64,000 nucleotides of DNA from NCBI GenBank assembly GCA_963971225.1, contig OZ020269.1, positions 496,001 through 560,000 on the forward strand, read 5' to 3'. The notes beneath the pieces were generated by a model. The model was not told the origin of the DNA, did no database searches, and saw only the letters and a list, made by a program, of their open reading frames with translations. Positions 49,455-62,360 of the stretch are shown piece by piece (position 1 is the stretch's first letter; each line of letters starts with the position of its first letter). The position numbers were made by a program, and so were the translations under genes. The stretch comes from Melieria omissa (Eukaryota; Arthropoda; Insecta; Diptera; Ulidiidae).

Positions 49455-52400
49455 AGATCAGAGGTGCATTCTTTCAATCAGTCGTTGTTGTGACAGCAAC
49501 GAAGCAACACGTGTGGGGGCTGCGCGGATTTTTGTTTTGTTGCCTCAAGAAATTGTATGTATGAAAAAAAATTAGATGCTTTTGTTGTTGTAGTTTTTGT
49601 GTGAATGCTTTTTTGTGTTGGCGATTGGTTGGCCTTTCGGCAATGACAAATGGGAACATAATATTTTTTTCACTTATAATTTTAAGGGTCAAGCGAAATG
49701 CACAATGTGCTTTCAACTAATTCAATTAATTAAATAATTTGTTTGCATCTTTTGGGCAACTTTACATGTATTGGTTTTTGCTTTTCCATAAGAATATTTT
49801 GGGCACCCCTGATATAGATGTATCATGTGGTCGATATCACTTTTCCACAACGAAATTCTCCTGCATTATCTGAGATAGCGAGAAGATTGACCCCATTTAT
49901 GAAAGCTCAAAACTCCAGCTAGGTTTTAAGGTTATTATTTTTTCTATAAACCTAGAATCATCATATTTTACAAGCATTTTATCGATTTTGCAGTAGGCAG
50001 CCATTTAATGTCACTTTTGCGCATCGATCTGTTCATGATTGCGGAATAGTAATCAAATTATTGATTTAATTTGATAAAGCTGCAATCTCTAGCTACATTT
50101 TAAGGGGTTTTTTATTAACGTAACCCATACCGTTTGGAATCTATAAGCACTTTAGTGGTGAGTGTGTATTTTGTAATAGGCAGTTTTTCAATGTTATCTT
50201 GCGCATCGATATGCTCATTATTCCTGAAGGATAATGAAAAGTTAGGGACCAATATAGAAAGCATAAGACTCTGGCTAAATTTTAAGGGGTCAATTATTAA
50301 TATGCACTTATGCATTTGGTGTTGACAAGCATTTTAGTGGTTGCACCCAAGTAGCAATTTTTTCAAAGTCACCGTTCCAAATCGATTTGCTTTCGAACCT
50401 TGGGGTATAGAAGGATGATTGATACCATTATAGAAAGCATACGAGTCTAGCTAAATAATAAGGCATAATATTATTAAAATCCGTTAACGGGTCGAGATTT
50501 AACAGCCATAATTTCGATCATGCTGGCGGTGGGATATTTTTTGTATTTACCAAATTGGTGAAAGGTGGTCACTCTGGCATAATTTTGACGCCATTTTGAT
50601 TAAAGTGATTGTGCGTACTTAGGTTCCACAAGCATTTGATTGGTTATATAGATCAGAGGTGCATTCTTTCAATCAGTCGTTGTTGTGACAGCAACGAAGC
50701 AACACGTGTGGGGGCTGCGCGGATTTTTGTTTTGTTGCCTCAAGAAATTGTATGTATGAAAAAAAATTAGATGCTTTTGTTGTTGTAGTTTTTGTTTTGG
50801 CGATTGGTTGGCCTTTCGGCAATGACAAATGGGAACATTATATTTTTTTCACTTATAATTTTAAGGGTCAAGCGAAATGCACAATGTGCTTTCAACTAAT
50901 TCAATTAATTAAATAATTTGTTTGCATTTTTTGGGCAACTTTACATGTATTGGTTTTTGCTTTTCCATAAGAATATTTTGGGCACCCCTGATATAGATGT
51001 ATCATGTGGTCGATATCACTTTTCCACAACGAAATTCTCCTGCATTATTTGAGATAGCGAGAAGATTGACCCCATTTATGAAAGCTCAAAACTCCAGCTA
51101 GGTTTTAAGGTTATTATTTTTTCTATAAACCTAGAATCATCATATTTTACAAGCATTTTATCGATTTTGCAGTAGGCAGCCATTTAATGTCACTTTTGCG
51201 CATCGATCTGTTCATGATTGCCTAATAGTAATCAAATTATTGATTTAATTTGATAAAGCTGCAATCTCTAGCTACATTTTAAGGGGTTTTTTTATTAACG
51301 TAACCCACACCGTTTGGAATCTATAAGCACTTTAGTGGTGAGTGTGTATTTTGTAATAGGCAGTTTTTCAATGTTATCCTTGCGCATCGATATGCTCATT
51401 ATTCCTGAAGGATAATGAAAAGTTAGGGACCAATATAGAAAGCATAAGACTCTGGCTAAATTTTAAGGGGTCAATTATTAATATGCACTTATGCATTTGG
51501 TGTTGACAAGCATTTTAGTGGTTGCACCCAAGTAGCAATTTTTTCAAAGTCACCGTTCCAAATCGATTTGCTTTCGAACCTTGGGGTATAGAAGGATGAT
51601 TGATACCATTATAGAAAGCATACGAGTCTAGCTAAATAATAAGGCATAATATTATTAAAATCCGTTAACGGGTCGAGATTTAAGAGCCATAATTTCGATC
51701 ATGCTGCCGGTGGGATATTTTTTTTATTTACCAAATTGGTGAAAGGTGGTGACTCTGGCTTAATTTTGACGCCATTTTGATTAAATTGATTGTGCGTACT
51801 TAGGTTCCACAAGCATTTGATTGATTATATAGATCAGAGGTGCATCCTTTCAGTCAGTCGTTGTTGTGACAGCAACGAAGCAACACGTGTGGGGGCTGCG
51901 CGGATTTTTGTTTTGTTGCCTCAAGAAATTGTATGTATGAAAAAAAATTAGATGCTTTTGTTGTTGTAGTTTTTGTGTTGGCGATTGGTTGGCCTTTCGG
52001 CAATGCAAATGGGAACATTATATTTTTTTCACTTATAATTTTAAGGGTCAAGCGCAATGCACAATGTGCTTTCAACTAATTCAATTAATTAAATAATTTG
52101 TTTGCATTTTTTTTGGGCAACTTTACATGTATTGGTTTTTGCTTTTCCATAAGAAGATTTTGGGCACCCCTGATATAGATGTATCATGTGGTCGATATCA
52201 CTTTTCCACAACGAAATTCTCCTGCATTATCTGAGATAGCGAGAAGATTGACCCCATTTATGAAAACTCAAAACTCCAGCTAGGTTTTAAGGTTATTATT
52301 TTTTCTATAAACCTAGAATCATCATATTTTACAAGCATTTTATCGATTTTGCAGTAGGCAGCCATTTAATGTCACCCTTGCGCATCGATCTGTTCATGAT

Positions 52401-53487
52401 TGCCGAATAGTAATCAAATTATTGATTTAATTTGATAAAGCTGCATTCTCTAGCTACATTTTAAGGGGGTTTTTTTTTAACGTAACCCATACCGTTTGGA
52501 ATCTATAAGCACTTTAGTGGTGAGTGTGTATTTTGTAATAGGCAGTTTTTCAATGTTATCCTTGCGCATCGATATGCTCATTATTCCTGAAGGATAATGA
52601 AAAGTTAGGGACCAATATAGAAAGCATAAGACTCTGGCTAAATTTTAAGGGGTCAATTATTAATATGCACTTATGCATTTGGTGTTGACAAGCATTTTAG
52701 TGGTTGCACCCAAGTAGCAATTTTTTCAAAGTCACCGTTCCAAATCGATTTGCTTTCGAACCTTGGGGTATAGAAGGATGATTGATACCATTATAGAAAG
52801 CATACGAGTCTAGCTAAATAATAAGGCATAATATTATTAAAATCCGTTAACGGGTCGAGATTTAACAGCCATAATTTCGATCATGCTGGCGGTGGGATAT
52901 TTTTTTTATTTACCAAATTGGTGAAAGGTGGTCACTCTGGCATAATTTTGACGCCATTTTGATTAAAGTGATTGTGCGTACTTAGGTTCCACAAGCATTT
53001 GATTGGTTATATAGATCAGAGGTGCATTCTTTCAATCAGTCGTTGTTGTGACAGCAACGAAGCAACACGTGTGGGGGCTGCGCGGATTTTTGTTTTGTTG
53101 CCTCAAGAAATTGTATGTATGAAAAAAAATTAGATGCTTTTGTTGTTGTAGTTTTTGTTTTGGCGATTGGTTGGCCTTTCGGCAATGACAAATGGGAACA
53201 TTATATTTTTTCACTTATAATTTTAAGGGTCAAGCGAAATGCACAATGTGCTTTCAACTAATTCAATTAATTAAATAATTTGTTTGCATTTTTTGGGCAA
53301 CTTTACATGTATTGGTTTTTGCTTTTCCATAAGAATATTTTGGGCACCCCTGATATAGATGTATCATGTGGTCGATATCACTTTTCCACAACGAAATTCT
53401 CCTGCATTATTTGAGATAGCGAGAAGATTGACCCCATTTATGAAAGCTCAAAACTCCAGCTAGGTTTTAAGGTTATTATTTTTTCTA

Positions 53488-53525
53488 TAAACCTGATTCT
53501 AGGTTTCATATTTCTAGGTCATATT
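53488..53525 (-). other. Small template-switch inversion in one satellite unit
   Basis: Other units read AAACCTAGAATCATCATATT here. This unit reads AAACCT followed by GATTCTAGGTTT, which is the reverse complement of AAACCTAGAATC, then CATATTTCTAGGTCATATTT. A local copy in the opposite orientation followed by return to the original strand explains it. Confidence 0.8.
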
Positions 53526-54467
53526 TTACAAGCATTTTATCGATTTTGCAGTAGGCAGCCATTTAATGTCACTCTTGCGCATCGATCTGTTCATGATTGC
53601 CTAATAGTAATCAAATTATTGATTTAATTTGATAAAGCTGCAATCTCTAGCTACATTTTAAGGGGTTTTTTTATTAACGTAACCCACACCGTTTGGAATC
53701 TATAAGCACTTTAGTGGTGAGTGTGTATTTTGTAATAGGCAGTTTTTCAATGTTATCCTTGCGCATCGATATGCTCATTATTCCTGAAGGATAATGAAAA
53801 GTTAGGAACCAATATAGAAAGCATAAGACTCTGGCTAAATTTTAAGGGGTAAATTATTAATATGCACTTATGCATTTGGTGTTGACAAGCATTTTAGTGG
53901 TTGCACCCAAGTAGCAATTTTTTCAAAGTCACCGTTCCAAATCGATTTGCTTTCGAACCTTGGGGTATAGAAGGATGATTGATACCATTATAGAAAGCAT
54001 ACGAGTCTAGCAAAATAATAAGGCATAATATTATTAAAATCCGTTAACGGGTCGAGATTTAACAGCCATAATTTCGATCATGCTGCCGGGGGGATATTTT
54101 TTTTATTTACCAAATTGGTGAAAGGTGGTCACTCTGGCTTAATTTTGACGCCATTTTGATTAAAGTGATTGTGCGTACTTAGGTTCCACAAGCATTTGAT
54201 TGGTTATATAGATCAGAGGTGCATTCTTTCAATCAGTAGTTGTTGTGACAGCAACGAAGCAACACGTGTGGGGGCTGCGCGGATTTTTGTTTTGTTGCCT
54301 CAAGAAATTCTATGTATGAAAAAAAATTAGATGCTTTTGTTGTTGTAGTTTTTGTTTTGGCGATTGGTTGGCCTTTCGGCAATGACAAATGGGAACATTA
54401 TATTTTTTTCACTTATAATTTTAAGGGTCAAGCGAAATGCACAATGTGCTTTCAACTAATTCAATTA

Positions 54468-54492
54468 ATTAAATAATTTGTTTTGGGCACCC
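54468..54492 (-). other. Deletion of about 57 bp in one satellite unit
   Basis: AATAATTTG runs straight into TTTTGGGCACCCC. The usual intervening stretch (GCATTTTTTTGGGC through CCATAAGAAGA) is absent. The shared TTTG/TTTTGGG bases are a plausible microhomology. The landmark interval is 1125 bp. Confidence 0.82.
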
Positions 54493-57400
54493 CTGATATA
54501 GATGTATCATGTGGTCGATATCACTTTTCCACAACGAAATTCTCCTGCATTATTTGAGATAACGAGAAGATTGACCCCATTTATGAAAGCTCAAAACTCC
54601 AGCTAGGTTTTAAGGTTATTATTTTTTCTATAAACCTAGAATCATCATATTTTACAAGCATTTTATCGATTTTGCAGTAGGCAGCCATTTGACGTCACTC
54701 TTGCGCATCGATCTGTTCATGATTGCCGAATAGTAATTAAATTATTGATATAATTTGATAAAGCTGCATTCTCTAGCTACATTTTAAGGGGTTTTTTATT
54801 AACGTAACCCATACCGTTTGGAATCTATAAGCACTTTAGTGGTGAGTGTGTATTTTGTAATAGGCAGTTTTTCAATGTTATCCTTGCGCATCGATATGCT
54901 CATTATTCCTGAAGGATAATGAAAAGTTAGGGACCAATATAGAAAGCATAAGACTCTGGCTAAATTTTAAGGGGTCAATTATTAATATGCACTTATGCAT
55001 TTGGTGTTGACAAGCATTTTAGTGGTTGCACCCAAGTAGCAATTTTTTCAAAGTCACCGTTCCAAATCGATTTGCTTTCGAACCTTGGGGTATAGAAGGA
55101 TGATTGATCCCATTATAGAAAGCATACGAGTCTAGCTAAATCATAAGGCATAATATTATTTAAATCCGTTAACGGGTCGAGATTTAACAGCCATAATTTC
55201 GATCATGCTGCCGGTGGGATATTTTGTTTATTTACCAAATTGGTGAAAGGTGGTCACTCTGGCTTAATTTTGACGCCATTCTGATTAAAGTGATTGCGCA
55301 TACTTAGGTTCCACAAGCATTTGATTGGTTATATAGATCAGAGGTGCATTCTTTCAATCAGTCGTTGTTGTGATAGCAACGAAGCAACACGTGTGGGGGC
55401 TGCGCGGATTTTTGTTTTGTTGCCTCAAGAATTTGTATGTATGAAAAAAAATTAGATGCTTTTGTTGTTGTAGTTTTTGTGTGTATGCTTTTTTGTGTTG
55501 GCGATTGGTTGGCCTTTCGGCAATGACAAATGGGAACATAATATTTTTTTCACTTATAATTTTAAGGGTCAAGCGAAATGCACAATGTGCTTTCAACTAA
55601 TTCAATTAATTAAATAATTTGTTTGCATTTTTTTGTTCAACTTTACATGTATTGGTTTTTGCTTTTCCATAAGAAGATTTTGGGCACTCCTGATATAGAT
55701 GTATCATGTGGTCGATATCACTTTTCCACAACGAAATTCTCCTGCATTATCTGAGATAGCGAGAAGATTGACCCCATTTATGAAAGCTCAAAACTCCAGC
55801 TAGGTTTTAAGGTTATTCGTTTTTCGATAAACCTAGAATCATCATATTTTACAAGCATTTTATCGATTTTGCAGTAGGCAGCCATTTAATGTCACCCTTG
55901 CGCATCGATCTGTTCATGATTGCCTAATAGTAATCAAATTATTGATTTAATTTGATAAAGCTGCAATCTCTAGCTACATTTTAAGGGGTTTTTTATTAAC
56001 GTAACCCATACCGTTTGGAATCTATAAGCACTTTAGTGGTGAGTGTGTATTTTGTAATAGGCAGTTTTTCAATGTTATCCTTGCGCATCGATATGCTCAT
56101 TATTCCTGACGGATAATGAAAAGGTAGGGACCAATATAGAAAGCATAAGACTCTGGCTAAATTTTAAGGGGTAAATTATTAATATGCACTTATGCATTTG
56201 GTGTTGACAAGCATTTTAGTGGTTGCACCCAAGTAGCAATTTTTTCAAAGTCACCGTTCCAAATCGATTTGCTTTCGAACCTTGGGGTATAGAAGGATGA
56301 TTAATACCATTATAGAAAGCATACGAGTCTAGCTAAATCATAAGGCATAATATTATTAAAATCCGTTAACGGGTCGAGATTTAACAGCCATAATTTCGAC
56401 CATGCTGCCGGGGGGATATTTTTTTTATTTACCAAATTGGTGAAAGGTGGTCACTCTGGCTTAATTTTGACGCCATTTTGATTAAAGTGATTGTGCGTAC
56501 TTAGGTTCCACAAGCATTTGATTGATTATATAGATCAGAGGTGCATTCTTTCAATCAGTCGTTGTTGTGACAGCAACGAAGCAACACGTGTGGGGGCTGC
56601 GCGGATTTTTGTTTTGTTGCCTCAAGAAATTCTATGTATGAAAAAAAATTAGATGCTTTTGTTGTTGTAGTTTTTGTTTTGGCGATTGGTTGGCCTTTCG
56701 GCAATGACAAATGGGAACATTATATTTTTTTCACTTATAATTTTAAGGGTCAAGCGAAATGCACAATGTGCTTTCAACTAATTCAATTAATTAAATAATT
56801 TGTTTGCATTTTTTGGGCAACTTTACATGTATTGGTTTTTGCTTTTCCATAAGAATATTTTGGGCACCCCTGATATAGATGTATCATGTGGTCGATATCA
56901 CTTTTCCACAACGAAATTCTCCTGCATTATCTGAGATAGCGAGAAGATTGACCCCATTTATGAAAGCTCAAAACTCCAGCTAGGTTTTAAGGTTATTAGT
57001 TTTTCTATAAACCTAGAATCATCATATTTTACAAGCATTTTATCGATTTTGCAGTAGGCAGACATTTAATGTCACTCTTGCGCATCGATCTGTTCATGAT
57101 TGCCGAATAGTAATGAAATTATTGATTTAATTTGATAAAGCTGCAATCTCTAGCTACATTTTAAGGGGTTTTTTATTAACGTAACCCATACCGTTTGGAA
57201 TCTATAAGCACTTTAGTGGTGAGTGTGTATTTTGTAATACGCAGTTTTTCAATGTTATCCTTGCGCATCGATATGCTCATTATTCCTGAAGGATAATGAA
57301 AAGTTAGGGACCAATATAGAAAGCATAAGACTCTGGCTAAATTTTAAGGGGTCAATTATTAATATGCACTTATGCATTTGGTGTTGACAAGAATTTTAGT

Positions 57401-57549
57401 GGTTGCACCCAAGTAGCAATTTTGTCAAAGTCACCGTTCCAAATCGATTTGCTTTCGAACCTTGGGGTATAGAAGGATGATTGATACCATTATAGAAAGC
57501 ATACGAGTCTAGCTAAATAATAAGGCATAATATTATTAAAATCCGTTAA

Positions 57550-58171
57550 CCCTTTGAAGCATACATTTTTCAGATAACTTTTTTTTAATGAAAATAGTCG
57601 CCCTGGGGGTTTTCGGGGTCGCTGATCACGAATTTATTATCAGATTACCAAAATTCAAAATGGCGGATCCAATATGGCGGACCGAATTAGTGAAACTTAT
57701 TCACATCTGTATGAAAATTGGTATACGGAGGTTTTCGAGGTTGCTGATTACGAATTTGATATCAGATTACCGAAATTCAAAATAGCGGATCCAATATGGC
57801 CGACAGAATTAGTGAAAAAACCGAAAACCTCCGAATACCAATTTTCATATTGATATGAATAAGTGTAACTAATTCGGTCCGCCATATTGGATCCGCCATT
57901 TTGGATTTCGGTAATCTGATATCAAATTCGAAATCAGCAACCTCGAAAACCTCCGTATACCAATTTTCATACAGATGTGAATAAGTTTCACTAATTCGGT
58001 CCGCCATATTGGATCCGCCATTTTGAATTTTGGTAATCTGATAATAAATTCGTGATCAGCGACCCCGAAAACCCCTGGACACCAATTTTTGTATCAATCT
58101 GTTAAAAACTTTTCAAGATAAGTGGTAGTATTCTAGGTGGGATATACGTCTTCCCACCGTGCTGCAATAGG
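57550..58171. mobile_element. 622-bp non-autonomous foldback element with TTAA target duplication (piggyBac-like)
   Basis: It is inserted into the palindromic satellite site CCGTTAACGG, with TTAA on both sides (57546-57549 and 58172-58175). The ends are imperfect inverted repeats, CCCTTTGAAGCA against CCTATTGCAGCA read inward from the right (9 of 12 match). TTAA duplication with CC-rich termini is typical of piggyBac-type elements. Most of the body is a long inverted repeat: arms at about 57601-57815 and 57869-58080 around a loop of about 53 bp. Each arm holds two copies of the motif GCGGATCCAATATGGC about 121 bp apart, so the element has four, two in each direction. No transposase is encoded. 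It would depend on an autonomous element elsewhere. Small frames inside (57588-57785 plus, 57777-58007 minus) are by-products of the palindrome. Confidence 0.82.
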
Positions 58172-61100
58172 TTAACGGGTCGAGATTTAACAGCCATAAT
58201 TTCGATCATGCTGCCGGTGGGATATTTTTTTTATTTACCAAATTGGTGAAAGGTGGTCACTCTGGCTTAATTTTGACGCCATTCTGATTAAAGTGATTGT
58301 GCGTACTTAAGTTCCACAAGCATTTGATTGGTTATATAGATAAGAGGTGCATTCTTTTAATCAGTCGTTGTTGTGACAGCAACGAAGCAACACGTGTGGG
58401 GGCTGCGCGGATTTTTGTTTTGTTGCCTCAAGAAATTCTATGTATGAAAAAAATTAGATGCTTTTGTTGTTGTAGTTTTTGTGTGTATGCTTTTTTGTGT
58501 TGGCGATTGGTTGGCCTTTCGGCAATGTCAAATGGGAACATTATATTTTTTTCACTTATAATTTTAAGGGTCAAGCGAAATGCACAATGTGCTTTCAACT
58601 AATTCAATTAATTAAATAATTTGTTTGCATTTTTTTGGTCAACTTTACATGTATTGGTTTTTGCTTTTCCATAAGAAGATTTTTGGCACCCCTGATATAG
58701 ATGTATCATGTGGTCGATATCACTTTTCCACAACGAAATTCTCCTGCATTATTTGAGATAGCGAGAAGATTGACCCCATTTATGAAAACTCGAAACTCCA
58801 GCTAGGTTTTAAGGTTATTATTTTTTCTATAAACCTAGAATCATCATATTTTACAAGCATTTTATCGATTTTGCAGTAGGCAGCCATTTAATGTCACTCT
58901 TGCGCATCGATCTGTTCATGATTGCCTAATAGTAATGAAATTATTGATTTAATTTGATAAAGCTGCAATCTCTAGCTACATTTTAAGGGGTTTTTTTATT
59001 AACGTAACCCATACCGTTTGGAATCTATAAGCACTTTAGTGGTGAGTGTGTATTTTGTAATAGGCAGTTTTTCAATGTTATCCTTGCGCATCGATATGCT
59101 CATTATTCCTGAAGGATAATGAAAAGTTAGGGACCAATATAGAAAGCATAAGACTCTGGCTAAATTTTAAGGGGTCAATTATTAATATGCACTTATGCAT
59201 TTGGTGTTGACAAGCATTTTAGTGGTTGCACCCAAGTAGCAATTTTTTCAAAGTCACCGTTCCAAATCGATTTGCTTTCGAACCTTGGGGTATAGAAGGA
59301 TGATTGATACCATTACAGAAAGCATACGAGTCTAGCTAAATAATAAGGCATAATATTATTAAAATCCGTGAACGGGTCGAGATTTAACAGCCATAATTTC
59401 GATCATGCTGCCGGTGGGATATTTTTTGTATTTACCAAATTATTGAAAGGTGGTCACTCTGGCTTAATTTTGACGCCATTTTGATTAAAGTGATTGTGCG
59501 TACTTAGGTTCCACAAGCATTTGATTGATTATATAGATCAGAGGTGCATTCTTTCAATCAGTCGTTGTTGTGACAGCAACGAAGCAACACGTGTGGGGGC
59601 TGCGCGGATTTTTGTTTTGTTGCCTCAAGAAATTGTATGTATGAAAAAAAATTAGATGCTTTTGTTGTTGTAGTTTTGGTTTTGGCGATTGGTTGGCCTT
59701 TCGGCAATGACAAATGGGAACATTATATTTTTTTCACTTATAATTTTAAGGGTCAAGCGAAATGCACAATGTGCTTTCAACTAATTCAATTAATTAAATA
59801 ATTTGTTTGCATTTTTTGGGCAACTTTACATGTATTGGTTTTTGCTTTTCCATAAGAAGATTTTTGGCACCCCTGATATAGATGTATCATGTGGTCGATA
59901 TCACTTTTCCACAACGAAATTCTCCTGCATTATTTGAGATAGCGAGAAGATTGACCCCATTTATGAAAGCTCAAAACTCCAGCTAGGTTTTAAGGTTATT
60001 ATTTTTTCTATAAACCTAGAATCATCATATTTTACAAGCATTTTATCGATTTTTCAGTAGGCAGCTATTTAATGTCACTTTTGCGCATTGATCTGTTCAT
60101 GATTGCGGAATAGTAATCAAATTATTGATTTAATTTGATAAAGCTGCAATCTCTAGCTACATTTTAAGGGGTTTTTTTATTAACGTAACCCATACCGTTT
60201 GGAATCTATAAGCACTTTAGTGGTGAGTGTGTATTTTGTAATAGGCAGTTTTTCAATGTTATGATATGCTCATTATTCCTGAAGGATAATGAAAAGTTAG
60301 GGACCAATATAGAAAGCATAAGACTCTGGCTAAATTTTAAGGGGTCAATTATTAATATGCACTTATGCATTTGGTGTTGACAAGCATTTTAGTGGTTGCA
60401 CCCAAGTAGCAATTTTTTCAAAGTCACCGTTCCAAATCGATTTGCTTTCGAACCTTGGGGTATAGAAGGATGATTGATACCATTATAGAAAGCATACGAG
60501 TCTAGCTAAATAATAAGGCATAATATTATTAAAATCCGTTAACGGGTCGAGATTTAACAGCCATAATTTCGATCATGCTGCTGGTGGGATATTTTTTTTA
60601 TTTACCAAATTGGTGAAAGGTGGTCACTCTGGCTTAATTTTGACGCCATTTTGATTAAAGTGATTGTGCGTACTTAGGTTCCACAAGCATTTGATTGGTT
60701 ATATAGATCAGAGGTGCATTCTTTCAATCAGTCGTTGTTGTGACAGCAACGAAGCAATACGTGTGGGGGCTGCGCGGATTTTTGTTTTGTTGCCTCAAGA
60801 AATTGTATGTATGAAAAAAAATTAGATGCTTTTGTTGTTGTAGTTTTTGTGTGTATGCTTTTTTGTGTTGGCGATTGGTTGGCCTTTCGGCAATGACAAA
60901 TGGGAACATTATATTTTTTTCACTTATAATTTTAAGGGTCAAGCGAAATGCACAATGTGCTTTCAACTAATTCAATTAATTAAATAATTTGTTTGCATTT
61001 TTTGGGCAACTTCACATGTATTGGTTTTTGCTTTTCCATAAGAATATTTTGGGCACCCCTGATATAGATGTATCATGTGGTCGATATCACTTTTCCACAA

Positions 61101-61734
61101 CGAAATTCTCCTGCATTATCTGAGATAGCGAGAAGATTGACCCCATTTATGAAAGCTCAAAACTCCAGCTAGGTTTTAAGGTTATTAGTTTTTCTATAAA
61201 CCTAGAATCATCATATTTTACAAGCATTTTATCGATTTTGCAGTAGGCAGACATTTAATGTCACTCTTGCGCATCGATCTGTTCATGATTGCCGAATAGT
61301 AATGAAATTATTGATTTAATTTGATAAAGCTGCAATCTCTAGCTACATTTTAAGGGGTTTTTTATTAACGTAACCCATACCGTTTGGAATCTATAAGCAC
61401 TTTAGTGGTGAGTGTGTATTTTGTAATACGCAGTTTTTCAATGTTATCCTTGCGCATCGATATGCTCATTATTCCTGAAGGATAATGAAAAGTTAGGGAC
61501 CAATATAGAAAGCATAAGACTCTGGCTAAATTTTAAGGGGTCAATTATTAATATGCACTTATGCATTTGGTGTTGACAAGAATTTTAGTGGTTGCACCCA
61601 AGTAGCAATTTTGTCAAAGTCACCGTTCCAAATCGATTTGCTTTCGAACCTTGGGGTATAGAAGGATGATTGATACCATTATAGAAAGCATACGAGTCTA
61701 GCTAAATAATAAGGCATAATATTATTAAAATCCG
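58172..61734 (-). repeat. Satellite array, block 4, between the two foldback-element copies
   Basis: Three satellite units' worth of sequence lies between the two 622-bp foldback insertions. Landmarks are at 59014, 60195 and 61380. One unit has lost about 11 bp near 60260, where CCTTGCGCATC is missing between AATGTTAT and GATATGCTC. No gene is seen. Confidence 0.96.
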
Positions 61735-61738
61735 TTAA

Positions 61739-62360
61739 CCCTTTGAAGCATACATTTTTCAGATAACTTTTTTTTAATGAAAATAGTCGCCCTGGGGGTT
61801 TTCGGGGTCGCTGATCACGAATTTATTATCAGATTACCAAAATTCAAAATGGCGGATCCAATATGGCGGACCGAATTAGTGAAACTTATTCACATCTGTA
61901 TGAAAATTGGTATACGGAGGTTTTCGAGGTTGCTGATTACGAATTTGATATCAGATTACCGAAATTCAAAATAGCGGATCCAATATGGCCGACAGAATTA
62001 GTGAAAAAACCGAAAACCTCCGAATACCAATTTTCATATTGATATGAATAAGTGTAACTAATTCGGTCCGCCATATTGGATCCGCCATTTTGGATTTCGG
62101 TAATCTGATATCAAATTCGAAATCAGCAACCTCGAAAACCTCCGTATACCAATTTTCATACAGATGTGAATAAGTTTCACTAATTCGGTCCGCCATATTG
62201 GATCCGCCATTTTGAATTTTGGTAATCTGATAATAAATTCGTGATCAGCGACCCCGAAAACCCCTGGACACCAATTTTTGTATCAATCTGTTAAAAACTT
62301 TTCAAGATAAGTGGTAGTATTCTAGGTGGGATATACGTCTTCCCACCGTGCTGCAATAGG
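61739..62360. mobile_element. Second copy of the 622-bp foldback element
   Basis: I found no base difference from 57550-58171 when reading the two side by side. It has the same length, the same TTAA flanks (61735-61738 and 62361-62364) and the same flanking satellite variants. It lies exactly 4189 bp from the first copy. It was therefore copied with its surroundings and is not a separate insertion. Confidence 0.84.

Larger units (their letters stand above)
49455..57545 (-). repeat. Satellite array, block 3, right of the P-like transposon
   Basis: The same 1.18-kb satellite continues in the same orientation immediately after the transposon. Landmarks start at 50130, 51310, 52492, 53689, 54814, 56011 and 57191. 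The interval 44814-50130 minus the 4115-bp element and one 7-bp target copy leaves 1194 bp, one normal unit. A single unit was therefore split by the insertion. The first units here carry the variant GTGTGAATGCTTTTTTGTG (49600), also seen at 12757, 40838 and 41920. Confidence 0.97.

Noticed and set aside
57588..58007. Frames of 65 and 76 codons starting at ATG inside the foldback element
   Set aside because: They lie in the arms of a long palindrome, encode mirror versions of the same repeat, and have no recognisable domain.
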